A stretch of DNA of 64,000 nucleotides from Pacificibacter maritimus (GTDB taxonomy: Bacteria > Pseudomonadota > Alphaproteobacteria > Rhodobacterales > Rhodobacteraceae). Location of the stretch: assembly GCF_003814915.1 (NCBI RefSeq), contig NZ_RKQK01000001.1, positions 946,031-1,010,030 on the forward strand, in the 5' to 3' direction. The translations under genes and the position numbers were made by a program. Each line of letters starts with the position of its first letter. Position 1 is the first letter of the stretch. The notes beneath the pieces are model-generated. The model was not told where the DNA came from. It worked only from the letters and a program-made list of their open reading frames with translations, and did no database searches. Positions 25,870-35,216 of this stretch are shown in pieces.

Positions 25870-27618
25870 ATGACACGTCAAATGACCGGAGCAGATATGG
25901 TCGTTCAAGCCCTGAAAGATCAGGGTGTGGACACAATCTTTGGCTATCCGGGGGGCGCTGTCCTTCCGGTTTATGATGCGATTTTTCAACAAAACGACAT
26001 CAAACACATTCTTGTGCGCCACGAACAAGCCGCGATCCACGCCGCCGAAGCCTATGCGCGCTCCACTGGCAAAGTGGGTGTCGCTTTGGTGACATCAGGC
26101 CCTGGCGCGACCAATGCAGTGACCGGACTGACAGATGCTTTGCTCGATTCTATTCCGATTGTTGTTTTCTCAGGTCAGGTTCCGACATTCATGATCGGCA
26201 CAGACGGGTTTCAAGAAGCTGATACAATCGGCATCACCCGCCCATGTACAAAGCACAACTGGTTGGTAAAAGACACAAACGCTTTGGCAGAAACCATCCA
26301 CCAAGCCTTTCACGTGGCCACATCGGGCCGCCCTGGCCCTGTGTTGATCGACCTGCCAAAAGACGTGCAATTTGCCGATGGCACCTATGTCGGACCTCAA
26401 AAGGCACGCAAATCGCATTACCAACCAAAGCTCAAAGCGGATATCGAACAGATCAACGATCTGGCCGCATTGATCGAAAAAGCCGAGCGCCCTGTGTTTT
26501 ACACTGGCGGTGGTGTGATCAACTCTGGTCCTGCCGCATCGCAATTGCTGCGCGAATTGGTTGAGGCAACTGGATTTCCGATCACATCAACCTTGATGGG
26601 CCTTGGCGCCTACCCTGCGTCTGGTGACAAATGGCTGGGTATGTTGGGCATGCACGGGCTTTATGAAGCCAATATGGCGATGCACGGCTGTGACCTGATG
26701 ATCAACATCGGCGCGCGTTTTGATGACCGCATTACAGGCCGTCTTGATGCCTTTTCACCTGGCTCTATCAAAGCGCATATCGATATCGATCCATCTTCTT
26801 TGAACAAAGTCATCCAAGTCGATCTGCCGATTGTCGGCGATATTGCGCATGTTTTGGAAGACTTGCTGAAAGTGTGGAAATCGCGCGGCCGCAAAACCAA
26901 AGACATTAGCGCTTGGACCAAACAGATTGCAGATTGGCGCGCAGTACGCTGTCTGGATTACAAAAACTCAGAAACCGTAATCAAGCCACAATATGCTTTG
27001 CAACGCTTTGAAGAGCTGACCAAGGGCATGGATCGCTACATCACAACAGAAGTGGGCCAGCACCAAATGTGGGCGGCGCAATTCTTGGGCTTCGAAGATC
27101 CGAACCGCTGGATGACATCGGGTGGTTTGGGCACAATGGGCTATGGTTTCCCCGCCTCTATCGGTGTGCAAGTGGCCCATCCTGACAGTCTTGTTGTCAA
27201 TGTCGCAGGCGAAGCTTCATGGTTGATGAACATGCAAGAAATGGGCACCGCAATCCAATATAACCTGCCCGTGAAGCAATTCATCTTGAATAACGAACGC
27301 TTGGGCATGGTGCGCCAATGGCAACAATTGCTGCATGGTGAGCGCTATTCCAACTCTTGGTCCGATGCATTGCCAGATTTCGTGAAATTGGCCGAAGCCT
27401 TTGGCGCGAAAGGCATTCAATGTTCTGATCCCAAAGACCTTGATGATGCGATCATGGAAATGATCAATTACGATGGTCCTGTGATCTTTGATTGCTTGGT
27501 GGAAAAACATGAAAACTGTTTCCCGATGATCCCATCAGGCAAGCCACATAACGAAATGCTGCTGGGCGATGCCTCGACCGAAGATGCGATTAAATCTGAC
27601 GGCGCGGTTCTGGTCTAA
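25870..27618 (+). CDS. ilvI: Acetolactate synthase large subunit
   Basis: The ThDP- and FAD-dependent enzyme for the first common step of valine, leucine and isoleucine synthesis. The 582-residue protein has TIFGYPGGAVLPVYDAI, the catalytic glutamate in RHEQAAIHAAEAYAR, GPGATNAVTGL, GRPGPVLIDLPKDVQF, and the ThDP part starting at VAGEASWLMNMQEMGTAIQYNLPVKQFILNNERLGMVRQWQQ. The usual Gly-Asp-Gly of the metal motif reads Gly-Glu-Ala here (E448); I believe that variant is common in this order. Its promoter region holds a leader peptide and attenuator. The next gene starts on the stop codon, and the small subunit ilvN follows. Confidence 0.95.
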   Translation: MTRQMTGADMVVQALKDQGVDTIFGYPGGAVLPVYDAIFQQNDIKHILVRHEQAAIHAAEAYARSTGKVGVALVTSGPGATNAVTGLTDALLDSIPIVVFSGQVPTFMIGTDGFQEADTIGITRPCTKHNWLVKDTNALAETIHQAFHVATSGRPGPVLIDLPKDVQFADGTYVGPQKARKSHYQPKLKADIEQINDLAALIEKAERPVFYTGGGVINSGPAASQLLRELVEATGFPITSTLMGLGAYPASGDKWLGMLGMHGLYEANMAMHGCDLMINIGARFDDRITGRLDAFSPGSIKAHIDIDPSSLNKVIQVDLPIVGDIAHVLEDLLKVWKSRGRKTKDISAWTKQIADWRAVRCLDYKNSETVIKPQYALQRFEELTKGMDRYITTEVGQHQMWAAQFLGFEDPNRWMTSGGLGTMGYGFPASIGVQVAHPDSLVVNVAGEASWLMNMQEMGTAIQYNLPVKQFILNNERLGMVRQWQQLLHGERYSNSWSDALPDFVKLAEAFGAKGIQCSDPKDLDDAIMEMINYDGPVIFDCLVEKHENCFPMIPSGKPHNEMLLGDASTEDAIKSDGAVLV

Positions 27619-27914
27619 TGGGGCGGGTTTCACAACTTTTGCGCCACTCGGGACTTGGTCTGTCGGCCTTGGGTTTGGTCGCCTGCATGAACGGCGATGC
27701 AGTGCAAACCAGCGCTAAGGGTTTCACCTTTCAAGTGACAGTTGATGGCGACACGGCTGTCGCGCGCAACTATCACACAGGGGCGCTTAATTTTGCCAAG
27801 CTCGAAGAAGCTGCACGCGGCTCGATTGAAGCGGCTTCTGGCTGTTCGGTTCAAACACTCGTCAAACGTGACGAGATCAACACATTCGATGCCACACTCA
27901 TCTGTGCTGGCTAA
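27618..27914 (+). CDS. Lipoprotein-like protein between ilvI and ilvN, 98 aa
   Basis: I do not recognise a family. The start ATG overlaps the last base of the ilvI stop (TAATG) and the stop is 12 bases before ilvN, so it sits inside the operon. The N-terminus RVSQLLRHSGLGLSALGLVAC is a possible lipoprotein signal with C23 as lipidation site. The mature part is small (about 75 residues), with two more cysteines (in ASGCSVQTL and TLICAG) that could form a disulfide. Strand-like segments VTVDGDTAVARNY and FDATLICAG suggest a compact fold. Why a periplasm-directed protein sits in a biosynthetic operon is unexplained. Confidence 0.7.
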   Translation: MGRVSQLLRHSGLGLSALGLVACMNGDAVQTSAKGFTFQVTVDGDTAVARNYHTGALNFAKLEEAARGSIEAASGCSVQTLVKRDEINTFDATLICAG

Positions 27915-27926
27915 GGGAGACACATC

Positions 27927-28490
27927 ATGTCTGCACTTCACATTAAAAAAGGCTCTACCAGCCATTCCGCTTATGAACTTCGTGATCCAAACGGTGAAAT
28001 CATTGAAAAACATACACTTGCTGTCTTGGTTGAAAACGAACCAGGCGTTTTAGCGCGTGTGATCGGACTGTTTTCTGGGCGTGGGTATAACATCGAAAGC
28101 CTGACCGTGGCCGAAGTGGACCACCTAGGTCACCGGTCACGCATCACCATTGTGACAACAGGCACGCCCAATGTGATCGAACAAATCAAAGCGCAATTGG
28201 GTCGTATCGTGCCCGTGCATGAGGTTCACGATTTGACGGTTGAAGGTCAATCCGTTGAACGCGAATTGGCGATGTTCAAAGTCGCAGGCACAGGCGATAA
28301 ACGTATCGAAGCCCTGCGCTTGGCTGAAATTTTCCGCGCCAATGTGGTCGATAGCACGTTGGAAAGCTTTGTGTTTGAAATGACTGGCACGTCGGAAAAA
28401 ATTGATGCCTTTGCTGAATTGATGCGGCCTTTGGGGCTTATCGAACAAGCCCGCACTGGTGTTGCGGCGCTCTCGCGCGGACCAAAATAG
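27927..28490 (+). CDS. ilvN: Acetolactate synthase regulatory small subunit
   Basis: The 187-residue partner of ilvI. It has an N-terminal ACT domain (about 27-105) with TLAVLVENEPGVLARVIGLFSGRGYNIESLTVAEVDH, and binds valine for feedback inhibition in the known family. The C-terminal half with ELAMFKVAGTGDKRIEALRLAEIFRANVVDSTLESFVFEMTG is typical for the small subunit. It is in one operon with ilvI, separated by the lipoprotein-like gene. A terminator hairpin lies 30 bases after the stop. The symbol ilvH is used for the same protein in some genomes. Confidence 0.94.
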   Translation: MSALHIKKGSTSHSAYELRDPNGEIIEKHTLAVLVENEPGVLARVIGLFSGRGYNIESLTVAEVDHLGHRSRITIVTTGTPNVIEQIKAQLGRIVPVHEVHDLTVEGQSVERELAMFKVAGTGDKRIEALRLAEIFRANVVDSTLESFVFEMTGTSEKIDAFAELMRPLGLIEQARTGVAALSRGPK

Positions 28491-28520
28491 TCGCAGTATA
28501 AAAATACGTTACAGACACTC

Positions 28521-28553
28521 AAAAGGGCGCGGTTGAAATAACTGGGCCCTTTT
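28521..28553. terminator. Terminator between ilvN and the XRE-type gene
   Basis: AAAAGGGC pairs with GCCCTTTT around a 17-base loop. It is 30 bases after ilvN and 20 bases beyond the convergent gene, and T-runs are present on both strands. Confidence 0.8.
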
Positions 28554-28573
28554 GCATTGAGGGTCTTAGCGGT

Positions 28574-29425
28574 TCATTCGCGAAAGAGAACCTTGCCACG
28601 TTTTTTCACCGCACTTAAGAAAAACGACTGCACGATAGGTGGCATCTGTGTAAAAGGCTGCGACCCAAGTCTACGACGTGCCGCCAACATCGCTTGATAT
28701 CCAGACTCTAAGCGTTCGATCATTATCGGATCAGATAGGTCGCCCGCTTCGCCAAAGCGTTGCGTTGTTAAGGTTTCGCCAGTGTAAAAATTAGGATTAC
28801 CGCGATAGCTAAACTCGACAAAGCCAAAATGGCGCAATGTTGCGCCTGATCCCAGCAAAGTAAATGAGCACCCAGTGCCATGCAGTGTTACAAATGACGA
28901 CATTCGACGATCTACAAGGCGTGTGGACAGGCCGATAAATTTTGCAAAGCCCTGAGATAACACAGTCGTAAAAATAGCATTGCTGTCGGTGGTGTATTTC
29001 ACCGTACACATATTTATAGCCACCTCACCCTGCCGAATGCGTGACGGGCGGTACAGCAAATATGCGCCAGCAGGCAGTCGATGTCTGTCCACCGTTGAGC
29101 TAAATGGGTTCCCCGCAAGCGTTCGGCGATGCTGATCAAATGCGTTTTTCTGACGCAAATCAGACAGGGGCTCTAGCAAAATACGCGCATCGACATCAAA
29201 AAATTCGCAGATAATGCTCAAGACATCGGGGCGCGGAAATGCCTCGCCAGACAAATATCTATTGAATTGAGTGCGATTGATTTGGAGGTCGCGACACAAT
29301 TGTGCAACCGACTGTGCCTGACCACTGAGTTCACGCAGGTTCTTACCAAAAACCATACGCAAGCGTGCAGGGTCTTTACGTCGACGAGATTCACCATTGG
29401 GATCAGTTCTATACGCGATGATCAA
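28574..29425 (-). CDS. Helix-turn-helix (XRE-like) transcriptional regulator
   Basis: The 283-residue protein has an N-terminal Arg-rich lead, then a helix-turn-helix at about residues 25-75: FGKNLRELSGQAQSVAQLCRDLQINRTQFNRYLSGEAFPRPDVLSIICEFFDVDARILLEPL, as in Cro/CI-like proteins. The C-terminal 200 residues (FVTLHGTGCSFTLLGSGATLRHFGFVEFSYRGNPNFYTGE) look like a sensor or effector domain that I cannot name. Its upstream region has a long palindrome at 29555-29576 that may be its own operator. Target genes are unknown. The divergent neighbour is a small OB-like protein. Confidence 0.8.
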   Translation of the reverse strand: MIIAYRTDPNGESRRRKDPARLRMVFGKNLRELSGQAQSVAQLCRDLQINRTQFNRYLSGEAFPRPDVLSIICEFFDVDARILLEPLSDLRQKNAFDQHRRTLAGNPFSSTVDRHRLPAGAYLLYRPSRIRQGEVAINMCTVKYTTDSNAIFTTVLSQGFAKFIGLSTRLVDRRMSSFVTLHGTGCSFTLLGSGATLRHFGFVEFSYRGNPNFYTGETLTTQRFGEAGDLSDPIMIERLESGYQAMLAARRRLGSQPFTQMPPIVQSFFLSAVKKRGKVLFRE

Positions 29426-29554
29426 TTTCCCCCTTCAATGCCCATCTGCTCTTCGGAATATCTAAGAAAATGCCCCTGCAATAAGTTTCAATTTACGGAA
29501 CCAGAGTATGTGGATCTCAGCAAAAATCAAGAATTGACGCGGGTTAACGCCACA

Positions 29555-29576
29555 TGTGACGCTATTAAGCGTCACA
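29555..29576. promoter_or_regulatory. Long palindrome between the XRE-type regulator and the OB-like gene
   Basis: TGTGACGCT and AGCGTCACA form perfect 9-bp arms around ATTA. It lies 130 bp upstream of the minus-strand regulator and 104 bp upstream of the plus-strand gene, so it could be an operator for either or both. No T-run follows it, which disfavours a terminator. The rest of the 29426-29679 interval has no gene. Confidence 0.55.
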
Positions 29577-29679
29577 CTCCGTTGCGGCAAGATACATTTT
29601 AATCCATTTAACCACCCGACATGACATGCGATAAAGGGGGATAGGGTTAGAGATTTTAAAGAGTGATGGATGTTTTGAG

Positions 29680-29955
29680 ATGCAAGGATTGGTTCTTTGG
29701 TATGATCGCACCAGAAACAAAGCGATCGTTTGGTGCGATGACTGTGACAAGTTGGCCTACGCCAGTGCCACCGACATACTCATTGAAGAGCACCAAAGCC
29801 TGAAAGTCGGCGACTTGGTTTGCTTTGATCTGATCACATTCGGCGATTTTCGTGGCTGCACAAATTTGCGCTTGGTTGAAGAACAAAGAGCGCCGCACAT
29901 TTCCCATGATCTCATAAACGCGGCCCCAAGGTATCAAGCCGTGGCAAACTCGTAA
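29680..29955 (+). CDS. Small protein with cold-shock-like (OB) pattern, 91 aa
   Basis: No named family is recognised. The pattern GLVLWYDRTRNKAIVWCDDCDKLAYASATDIL, then LKVGDLVCFDLITFGDFRGCTNLRLVEE runs in the same order as the five strands of a cold-shock domain (G-x-V-x-W near the start, a V-G-D-x-V-x-F strand, and a final hydrophobic strand). The RNA-binding RNP motifs are absent or changed. It may be a diverged OB-fold, which is inference. Four cysteines, two in CDDC, could bind a metal. It faces away from the XRE-type regulator and has no close neighbours downstream. Confidence 0.55.
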   Translation: MQGLVLWYDRTRNKAIVWCDDCDKLAYASATDILIEEHQSLKVGDLVCFDLITFGDFRGCTNLRLVEEQRAPHISHDLINAAPRYQAVANS

Positions 29956-30028
29956 GACCGCCCCTCATTCCTTTTGAAGGCAGCAATTATTTCAACAGGT
30001 GGCCAATCTGGATCACCGCTTAGGTGTT

Positions 30029-30057
30029 AAAAAAATGGGGGACCCAAAAGGCCCCCC
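30029..30057 (-). terminator. Terminator downstream of nrdJ and the 85-aa gene
   Basis: On the minus strand GGGGG/CCCCC with inner CC/GG is followed by A and seven T. It lies 170 bases after the stop of the 85-aa gene, leaving an unusually long 3' stretch (see the feature at 30062-30227). Confidence 0.85.
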
Positions 30058-30061
30058 TAAG

Positions 30062-30227
30062 GTTCGCTGATCAGGCTCGTGATTAGTTACTGCCCGAAGT
30101 TTTTTTGCCTGTGGCCTGATCTGCGCCGGGAACGAACGCATCCGCTCCGGTTACTGGTTAACATCATGCCCCTTAAAACGCAGGGGTGTCATTCTGGTTG
30201 CGCCCAATTGAGCACATTCTGTTCCTT
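30062..30227 (-). other. Gene-free, hairpin-rich 3' region; possible structured RNA
   Basis: No convincing gene lies between the 85-aa gene and its terminator. Perfect 8-bp arms GATCAGGC/GCCTGATC (30069-30076 and 30114-30121) are separated by 37 bases. Two tiny frames with weak ribosome sites (14 codons at 30173-30217, 26 codons at 30087-30167) and one short stretch with protein-like codon use but no start codon (ending in AAC TAA near 30097) are present. The stretch may be a 3' UTR-derived small RNA or a decayed gene. I cannot choose between them from sequence alone. Confidence 0.4.
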
Positions 30228-30485
30228 TTAATGCAAAACGCGCCCTGCACTGCTGTTGACTGAAAACACAGCTGTGCAGCCAGCCTCACCGCTTGATGCG
30301 TAATCTTGCACCGAATAGGTCACGGGCGCTGGAATGCCCATGATAGACACAGATTTTGCGCCTGAAAACGCGCTGGCCAAACTGGCCTCAGCGCCCGCAG
30401 GAAAAGCTGCTTGGATTGTGTTGCCACGCATTTCAACGTGATCCGCAACACAGCGCTTGCCTGCAATATCAAATACCAAATTCAT
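30228..30485 (-). CDS. Uncharacterised protein, 85 aa, next to nrdJ
   Basis: The protein starts 14 bases after the nrdJ stop on the same strand, so it is very likely translated from the same message. It is mostly strand-like (NLVFDIAGKRCVADHVEMRGNTIQAAFPAG, then ASLASAFSGAKSVSIMGIPAPVTYSVQDYASSGEAGCTAVFSV) with two cysteines. I know of no enzyme with this look. The conserved position behind a B12-dependent ribonucleotide reductase is the only functional clue. Confidence 0.65.
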   Translation of the reverse strand: MNLVFDIAGKRCVADHVEMRGNTIQAAFPAGAEASLASAFSGAKSVSIMGIPAPVTYSVQDYASSGEAGCTAVFSVNSSAGRVLH

Positions 30486-30499
30486 CAGTCTTACTTTCC

Positions 30500-33400
30500 T
30501 TAGCTACAGCCCGAAGTGCCGCCGCAAGTGTTACATTTCATGCAGGTGCCGTTGCGCACCAATGTGTAGTTGCCGCATTCGCCACAAGGATCGCCCTCAT
30601 AGCCTTGCATTTTTGCCTTTGAACGCTGATCAAGCGATGTGGCGCTGCCTGCGACTGTGCCCGAGGACACGGCTGTGGTTGGGGCTGTTGCCTTAGCAAT
30701 TTCAGGCACCAAAGCTTTCAAAGCTTCAGCGGGATCCATGGAGCTGTCCAAAGCCACAGCCCCAGCGCCCCCCTGCAAAACCACCAATTCTTGTGGCATA
30801 CGTTTGCGCAGATATCCTGTGGATGAGATCTGTTTGAGCACTTCGATAGACTTTGCTGAGGCACTTTCAGAGGGGCTGCGTACATTCGACACCCCTTCTT
30901 CTTCGCCGCGACCCAGATCGTCAAAGGCTGCGCCTTCGGGTTTGACATGGGCCAAATCGGTACGATCCAAATAGGACACCGCCAATTCGCGGAAGATATA
31001 ATCCAAAATCGACGTCGCATTTTTGATGCTATCATTGCCTTGCACCATGCCTGCGGGTTCAAATTTGGTGAAGGTAAATGCGTCAACGAATTCTTCCAAA
31101 GGCACGCCGTATTGCAAGCCGACAGAGACCGCGATGGCGAAGTTGTTCATCATCGCGCGGAACCCTGCGCCCTCTTTATGCATATCGATAAAGATTTCGC
31201 CCAAATTGCCGTCTTGGTATTCGCCTGTGCGCAGGTAGACTTTATGCCCACCAACCACAGCCTTTTGCGTGTAGCCTTTGCGACGCTCTGGCAGTTTTTC
31301 ACGACCACGCGCCACTTCTTTGACGATCACCTTTTCGATGATTTTTTCTGCCAAGACTTGGGCTTTTTCTTGCGTGGAACCTGATGCCAGAATTTCTTCG
31401 GCTTCTTCATCGTCTTCGATCAAAGCAGCGGCCAAAGGCTGCGACAGTTTTGATCCATCACGGTAAAGCGCGTTGGCTTTTATGCCCAAAGACCAAGACA
31501 ATTCATAGGCTGCAAGGCAGTCTTCGATCGTGCCGTCATTCGCCATATTGATGGTCTTGGAAATCGCGCCAGAGATAAAGGATTGCGCTGCAGCCATCAT
31601 CGTGATGTGGCTTTCAACTGACAGATAACGCTTACCTTTTTTGCCGCAAGCATTGGCACAATCGAAGATGCTGTAATGCTCTTCTTTCAGATGTGGCGCG
31701 CCTTCTAGGGTCATCGTGCCACAAACGTGATCGTTGGCCGCATCAATTTCAGCTTTGCTAAAGCCCAAAGAGCGCAGCAAATCAAAGGACGGATCGTTGA
31801 GCTTTTCCGCTGGAATGCCCAAAGTGCCTGTGCAGAAATCTTCGCCCAAAGTCCATTGATTGAACACGAAACGAATATCAAATGCAGACGGCAGTGCCGC
31901 TTCGATCTTGTTGATCTGTTCTTTGCCAAATCCGTGACCGATCAAAGCAGTGTGGTTGATCCCAGGCGCATTGCCGATGGTTCCATGCCCAACCGCGTGG
32001 GATACGATTTCTTCGATCTCAGCAGGTTTGTAGCCCTGTTTTTCCAAAGCCGCAGGCACCGAGCGGTTGATGATTTTAAAGTACCCACCACCTGCAAGTT
32101 TCTTGAATTTCACCAAAGCGAAATCTGGCTCGATCCCTGTTGTATCGCAATCCATGACCAAGCCAATGGTGCCAGTCGGAGCAATGACAGAGACTTGTGC
32201 GTTGCGGAAACCGTGTTTTTCACCCAGTTCAAGCGCCTCATCCCATGCGGTTTTGGACAATTCAATCAAGGACGCATCAGGGCAGCTGTTGTGGTCAAGC
32301 GGCACTGGTTTGATATCCAGACCTTCATACCCTGTGGTTTTGCCATAAGCCGCAGTACGGTGATTGCGGATAACGCGAAGCATGTGTTCACGGTTTTTGT
32401 CAAATTTAGCAAAAGCGCCAAGTTCGCCCGCAATTTCCGCAGAGGTCGCATAAGACACGCCCGTCATGATCGCGGTTAAAGCCCCCGTCAAAGCGCGGCC
32501 CTCATCAGAATCGTAGCCAAAGCCCATGTTCATCAGCAAGCCGCCGATATTGGCATAGCCCAGACCCAAGGTGCGGAAATCATAAGACCGCTGGGCGATT
32601 TCTTTTGACGGGAATTGCGCCATCATCACTGAGATTTCCAGCGTCAAAGTCCACAGACGCGTGGCATGCATGTAGCTTTCGGCATCAAATGTGCCATTTT
32701 TCAAGAATGTCAGCAGGTTCATAGACGCCAAGTTACAGGCCGTGTCGTCCAAGAACATATATTCAGAACAAGGGTTTGACCCGCGGATCGCGCCATCTTC
32801 TGGGCAGGTGTGCCAAGCGTTCACTGTGTCGTGGAACTGGATGCCAGGATCGGCACAGGCCCATGCTGCGTGACCGACATCTTGCCACAAATCGCGTGCA
32901 CGCACCGTTTTCGCAACAGTGCCATCAGTGCGGCGGATAAGTTCCCAATCGCTGTCATCTTTGACGGCTTTCAAGAATGCATCAGTTACGCGCACAGAGT
33001 TGTTGGAGTTTTGGCCAGACACAGAGGCGTAAGCTTCAGAATCCCAATCTGTATCATATGTTGGGAATTCGATTTTTGCGTAGCCTTGTTTGGCATAATC
33101 CAAAACGCGTTTGACGTAAGTTTCTGGAATGCAAACTTTCTTGGCGTCTTTGATCGCCGCTTTTAGGGCTGGATTTTTCGCTGGGGTAAAGGCGTCATTT
33201 TCAGCGCCGTCCCAAGTGCCAATCGCTTCAAAAATCGCGTTCAACTGGCGCTCGTGCATTTTTGAGCCAGCAACAATCGAAGCCACTTTTTGTTCTTCGA
33301 TCACCTTCCAGTTGATGAATTCTTCCACATCGGGGTGATCCATATCACAGATCACCATCTTAGCCGCACGGCGTGTTGTGCCGCCCGATTTAATCGCGCC

Positions 33401-34195
33401 AGCCGCACGGTCACCGATTTTCAAAAAGCCCATCAAGCCTGATGACTTACCACCGCCCGACAAAGCTTCATCAGCGCCGCGCAGGGATGAAAAGTTGGTG
33501 CCAGTGCCAGAACCGTATTTGAACAAACGCGCTTCACGCACCCAAAGGTCCATGATGCCGCCATCGCCAACCAAATCATCGGCCACCGATTGAATGAAAC
33601 AGGCATGGGGTTGCGGGTGTTCATAAGCAGAGGTCGAGCGCGTCAACTCACCTGTCGCGTGGTCCACATAGTGGTGCCCTTGACCTGGCCCATCAATGCC
33701 ATAAGCCCAGTGCAGCCCTGTGTTGAACCACTGGGGCGAATTGGGCGCCGCCATCTGCGAGGCCAGCATATAGCGCATTTCGTCAAAGTAAGATTTCGCA
33801 TCAGCTTCAGACGTGAAATAGCCGCCCTTCCAGCCCCAGTAACACCAAGCGCCCGCCAAACGGTCGAACACTTGCTTGGCGGATGTCTCTCCGCCGAATT
33901 GTTTGTCTTTGGGCAATTTGGCAAGGGCGTCTTCATCGGGAACTGATTTCCACAAAAACGAAGGCACGTTCTTTTCTTTGACCTTTTTCAGCGCCGCAGG
34001 CACGCCCGCTTTGCGAAAGTATTTTTGCGCAATCACATCTGACGCCACTTGGCTCCACTCAGCAGGGATTTCGCATTGGTCCAGTTTGAACACCACAGTG
34101 CCGTCTGGGTTGCGAATTTCTGATGATGTTTCTTTAAACGCCAATGCTGCGTAGGCATCGGTACCTGCTGTCGTGAATTTACGTTCAATCTTCAT
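30500..34195 (-). CDS. nrdJ: B12-dependent class II ribonucleotide reductase
   Basis: The enzyme makes deoxyribonucleotides with adenosylcobalamin, with or without oxygen. The start is taken at 34195 ([18 protein letters not shown]), giving 1231 residues, the usual alphaproteobacterial length; 34237 would add 14 residues with no good ribosome site. Visible blocks are the N-terminal ATP-region [42 protein letters not shown], the active-site loop [26 protein letters not shown] and [23 protein letters not shown]. The C-terminal Cys-rich tail is [28 protein letters not shown]. The next minus-strand gene, an 85-aa protein, is 14 bases away. A NrdR-type palindrome lies about 690 bases upstream. Confidence 0.96.
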   Translation of the reverse strand: MKIERKFTTAGTDAYAALAFKETSSEIRNPDGTVVFKLDQCEIPAEWSQVASDVIAQKYFRKAGVPAALKKVKEKNVPSFLWKSVPDEDALAKLPKDKQFGGETSAKQVFDRLAGAWCYWGWKGGYFTSEADAKSYFDEMRYMLASQMAAPNSPQWFNTGLHWAYGIDGPGQGHHYVDHATGELTRSTSAYEHPQPHACFIQSVADDLVGDGGIMDLWVREARLFKYGSGTGTNFSSLRGADEALSGGGKSSGLMGFLKIGDRAAGAIKSGGTTRRAAKMVICDMDHPDVEEFINWKVIEEQKVASIVAGSKMHERQLNAIFEAIGTWDGAENDAFTPAKNPALKAAIKDAKKVCIPETYVKRVLDYAKQGYAKIEFPTYDTDWDSEAYASVSGQNSNNSVRVTDAFLKAVKDDSDWELIRRTDGTVAKTVRARDLWQDVGHAAWACADPGIQFHDTVNAWHTCPEDGAIRGSNPCSEYMFLDDTACNLASMNLLTFLKNGTFDAESYMHATRLWTLTLEISVMMAQFPSKEIAQRSYDFRTLGLGYANIGGLLMNMGFGYDSDEGRALTGALTAIMTGVSYATSAEIAGELGAFAKFDKNREHMLRVIRNHRTAAYGKTTGYEGLDIKPVPLDHNSCPDASLIELSKTAWDEALELGEKHGFRNAQVSVIAPTGTIGLVMDCDTTGIEPDFALVKFKKLAGGGYFKIINRSVPAALEKQGYKPAEIEEIVSHAVGHGTIGNAPGINHTALIGHGFGKEQINKIEAALPSAFDIRFVFNQWTLGEDFCTGTLGIPAEKLNDPSFDLLRSLGFSKAEIDAANDHVCGTMTLEGAPHLKEEHYSIFDCANACGKKGKRYLSVESHITMMAAAQSFISGAISKTINMANDGTIEDCLAAYELSWSLGIKANALYRDGSKLSQPLAAALIEDDEEAEEILASGSTQEKAQVLAEKIIEKVIVKEVARGREKLPERRKGYTQKAVVGGHKVYLRTGEYQDGNLGEIFIDMHKEGAGFRAMMNNFAIAVSVGLQYGVPLEEFVDAFTFTKFEPAGMVQGNDSIKNATSILDYIFRELAVSYLDRTDLAHVKPEGAAFDDLGRGEEEGVSNVRSPSESASAKSIEVLKQISSTGYLRKRMPQELVVLQGGAGAVALDSSMDPAEALKALVPEIAKATAPTTAVSSGTVAGSATSLDQRSKAKMQGYEGDPCGECGNYTLVRNGTCMKCNTCGGTSGCS

Positions 34196-34805
34196 GTCTG
34201 CGCGCGCCCCGTATCTTTTCTGCTTTTGGTCCCGCACGCCCTGCCCCTGTTTTGCCTGATAATACAGACCATTTCAGGGGATACTCCCAAGGTGTAGGGG
34301 CCGATGCCCAAATGTATGCCCAAGCCCGTGTCCTACGGGATTGCGTCAGCTAAAATCCAAATGCGACTGGGCAGGCAGGGGAAACATGTGAACAGCTACA
34401 AGGATATCGGTGTGAAAAAGCGCATTCGCAAATTCACAGGCAAGCCTTGGCCGCGTGGTTCAATTTCGAGTGGGGCAACATCGGAACTGATCTTTATCGC
34501 TATCCATTCGTCAGCGTGCAAAATCTGCACAATCTGTAACTTGGATTATTTATTAAAAGATCAACCTCTGCGCCTCTTGTCCCTGACTGCCTTGAAGCAA
34601 CTAAATGTAGTAGCTCTTTGGCTGACCAGCACAATGTGCAGCGTTTTCGGCTCTTGGGTCAACGGATAAATTAGGACTTTGGTAAGCTCTTTTTTATTGA
34701 CGGAATTCACCCACAGGCCCGTTCGATTCGCCCTATGGCGCGTTAATACAAATCCCTTTTATTTCTAGGGGTTTGACGCCATGCCTTAACCAGTTGAGTG
34801 AGAAC

Positions 34806-34815
34806 TTGTGGATAA
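34806..34815. promoter_or_regulatory. DnaA-box-like site upstream of nrdJ
   Basis: TTGTGGATAA is the reverse of TTATCCACAA, a perfect match to the strong DnaA box. A single copy without neighbours is not an origin, but DnaA boxes are known in ribonucleotide reductase promoters. It is about 64 bp from the NrdR-type site. Confidence 0.5.
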
Positions 34816-34878
34816 GTGGGTGGGATAAAAAAAGGATGACTTTTGTCCAATTTCTCCTATGTGCTCAAAAACTTAGCA

Positions 34879-34894
34879 CCACTATATCTTGTGG
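34879..34894. promoter_or_regulatory. NrdR-type palindrome in the 1-kb gap upstream of nrdJ
   Basis: CCACTATATCTTGTGG agrees with the published NrdR pattern (CACWATATNTWGTG) at almost all positions. Only one copy is clear; NrdR promoters usually have two, about 31 bp apart. It is about 690 bases from the nrdJ start, which would mean a long leader. The gap 34238-35216 holds otherwise no gene: a 121-codon plus-strand frame (34304-34669) lacks protein-like composition. No cobalamin riboswitch box was found in this gap. Confidence 0.55.
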
Positions 34895-35216
34895 CAGCAT
34901 CACGAAAAAATCGTCTAACTCTCAGCAAAATATGGTTAAATCCACGTTAAATAGGCACTTTTAGGGGGGGAATACTAAATTAGAATACACGCTAGGGGTG
35001 TGCGTAAAAATCACAGCCATAGAGAGACAGCGGCAAAATTTCACGAATCATCCTGACTTTTACGCAGTCCGTCAGCGTCATGATTCTACCGACACAGACG
35101 ACTCACCGACCGCGCCCCCCAAGATCTAGAGGCACAAGAGCGTCAAACACAACAAGCGCCCAGACCCCATAGTGCAAATGCAAGGGTGGACGCTGTGGTA
35201 TATCTCATTTGGAAAA

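Noticed and set aside
31727-32479. A 250-codon plus-strand frame opposite nrdJ
   Set aside because: The opposite strand is a complete nrdJ; the frame is a codon-bias shadow.
34304-34669. A 121-codon frame in the gap upstream of nrdJ
   Set aside because: Composition is not protein-like, no ribosome site, and no domain pattern.
34238-34700. Cobalamin riboswitch upstream of the B12-dependent nrdJ
   Set aside because: I looked for the B12 box and GCCACTG-type segments on the minus strand and found none.
34806-34815. Replication origin at the DnaA box
   Set aside because: Only one box, no cluster, no AT-rich unwinding element or dnaA/parA neighbourhood.
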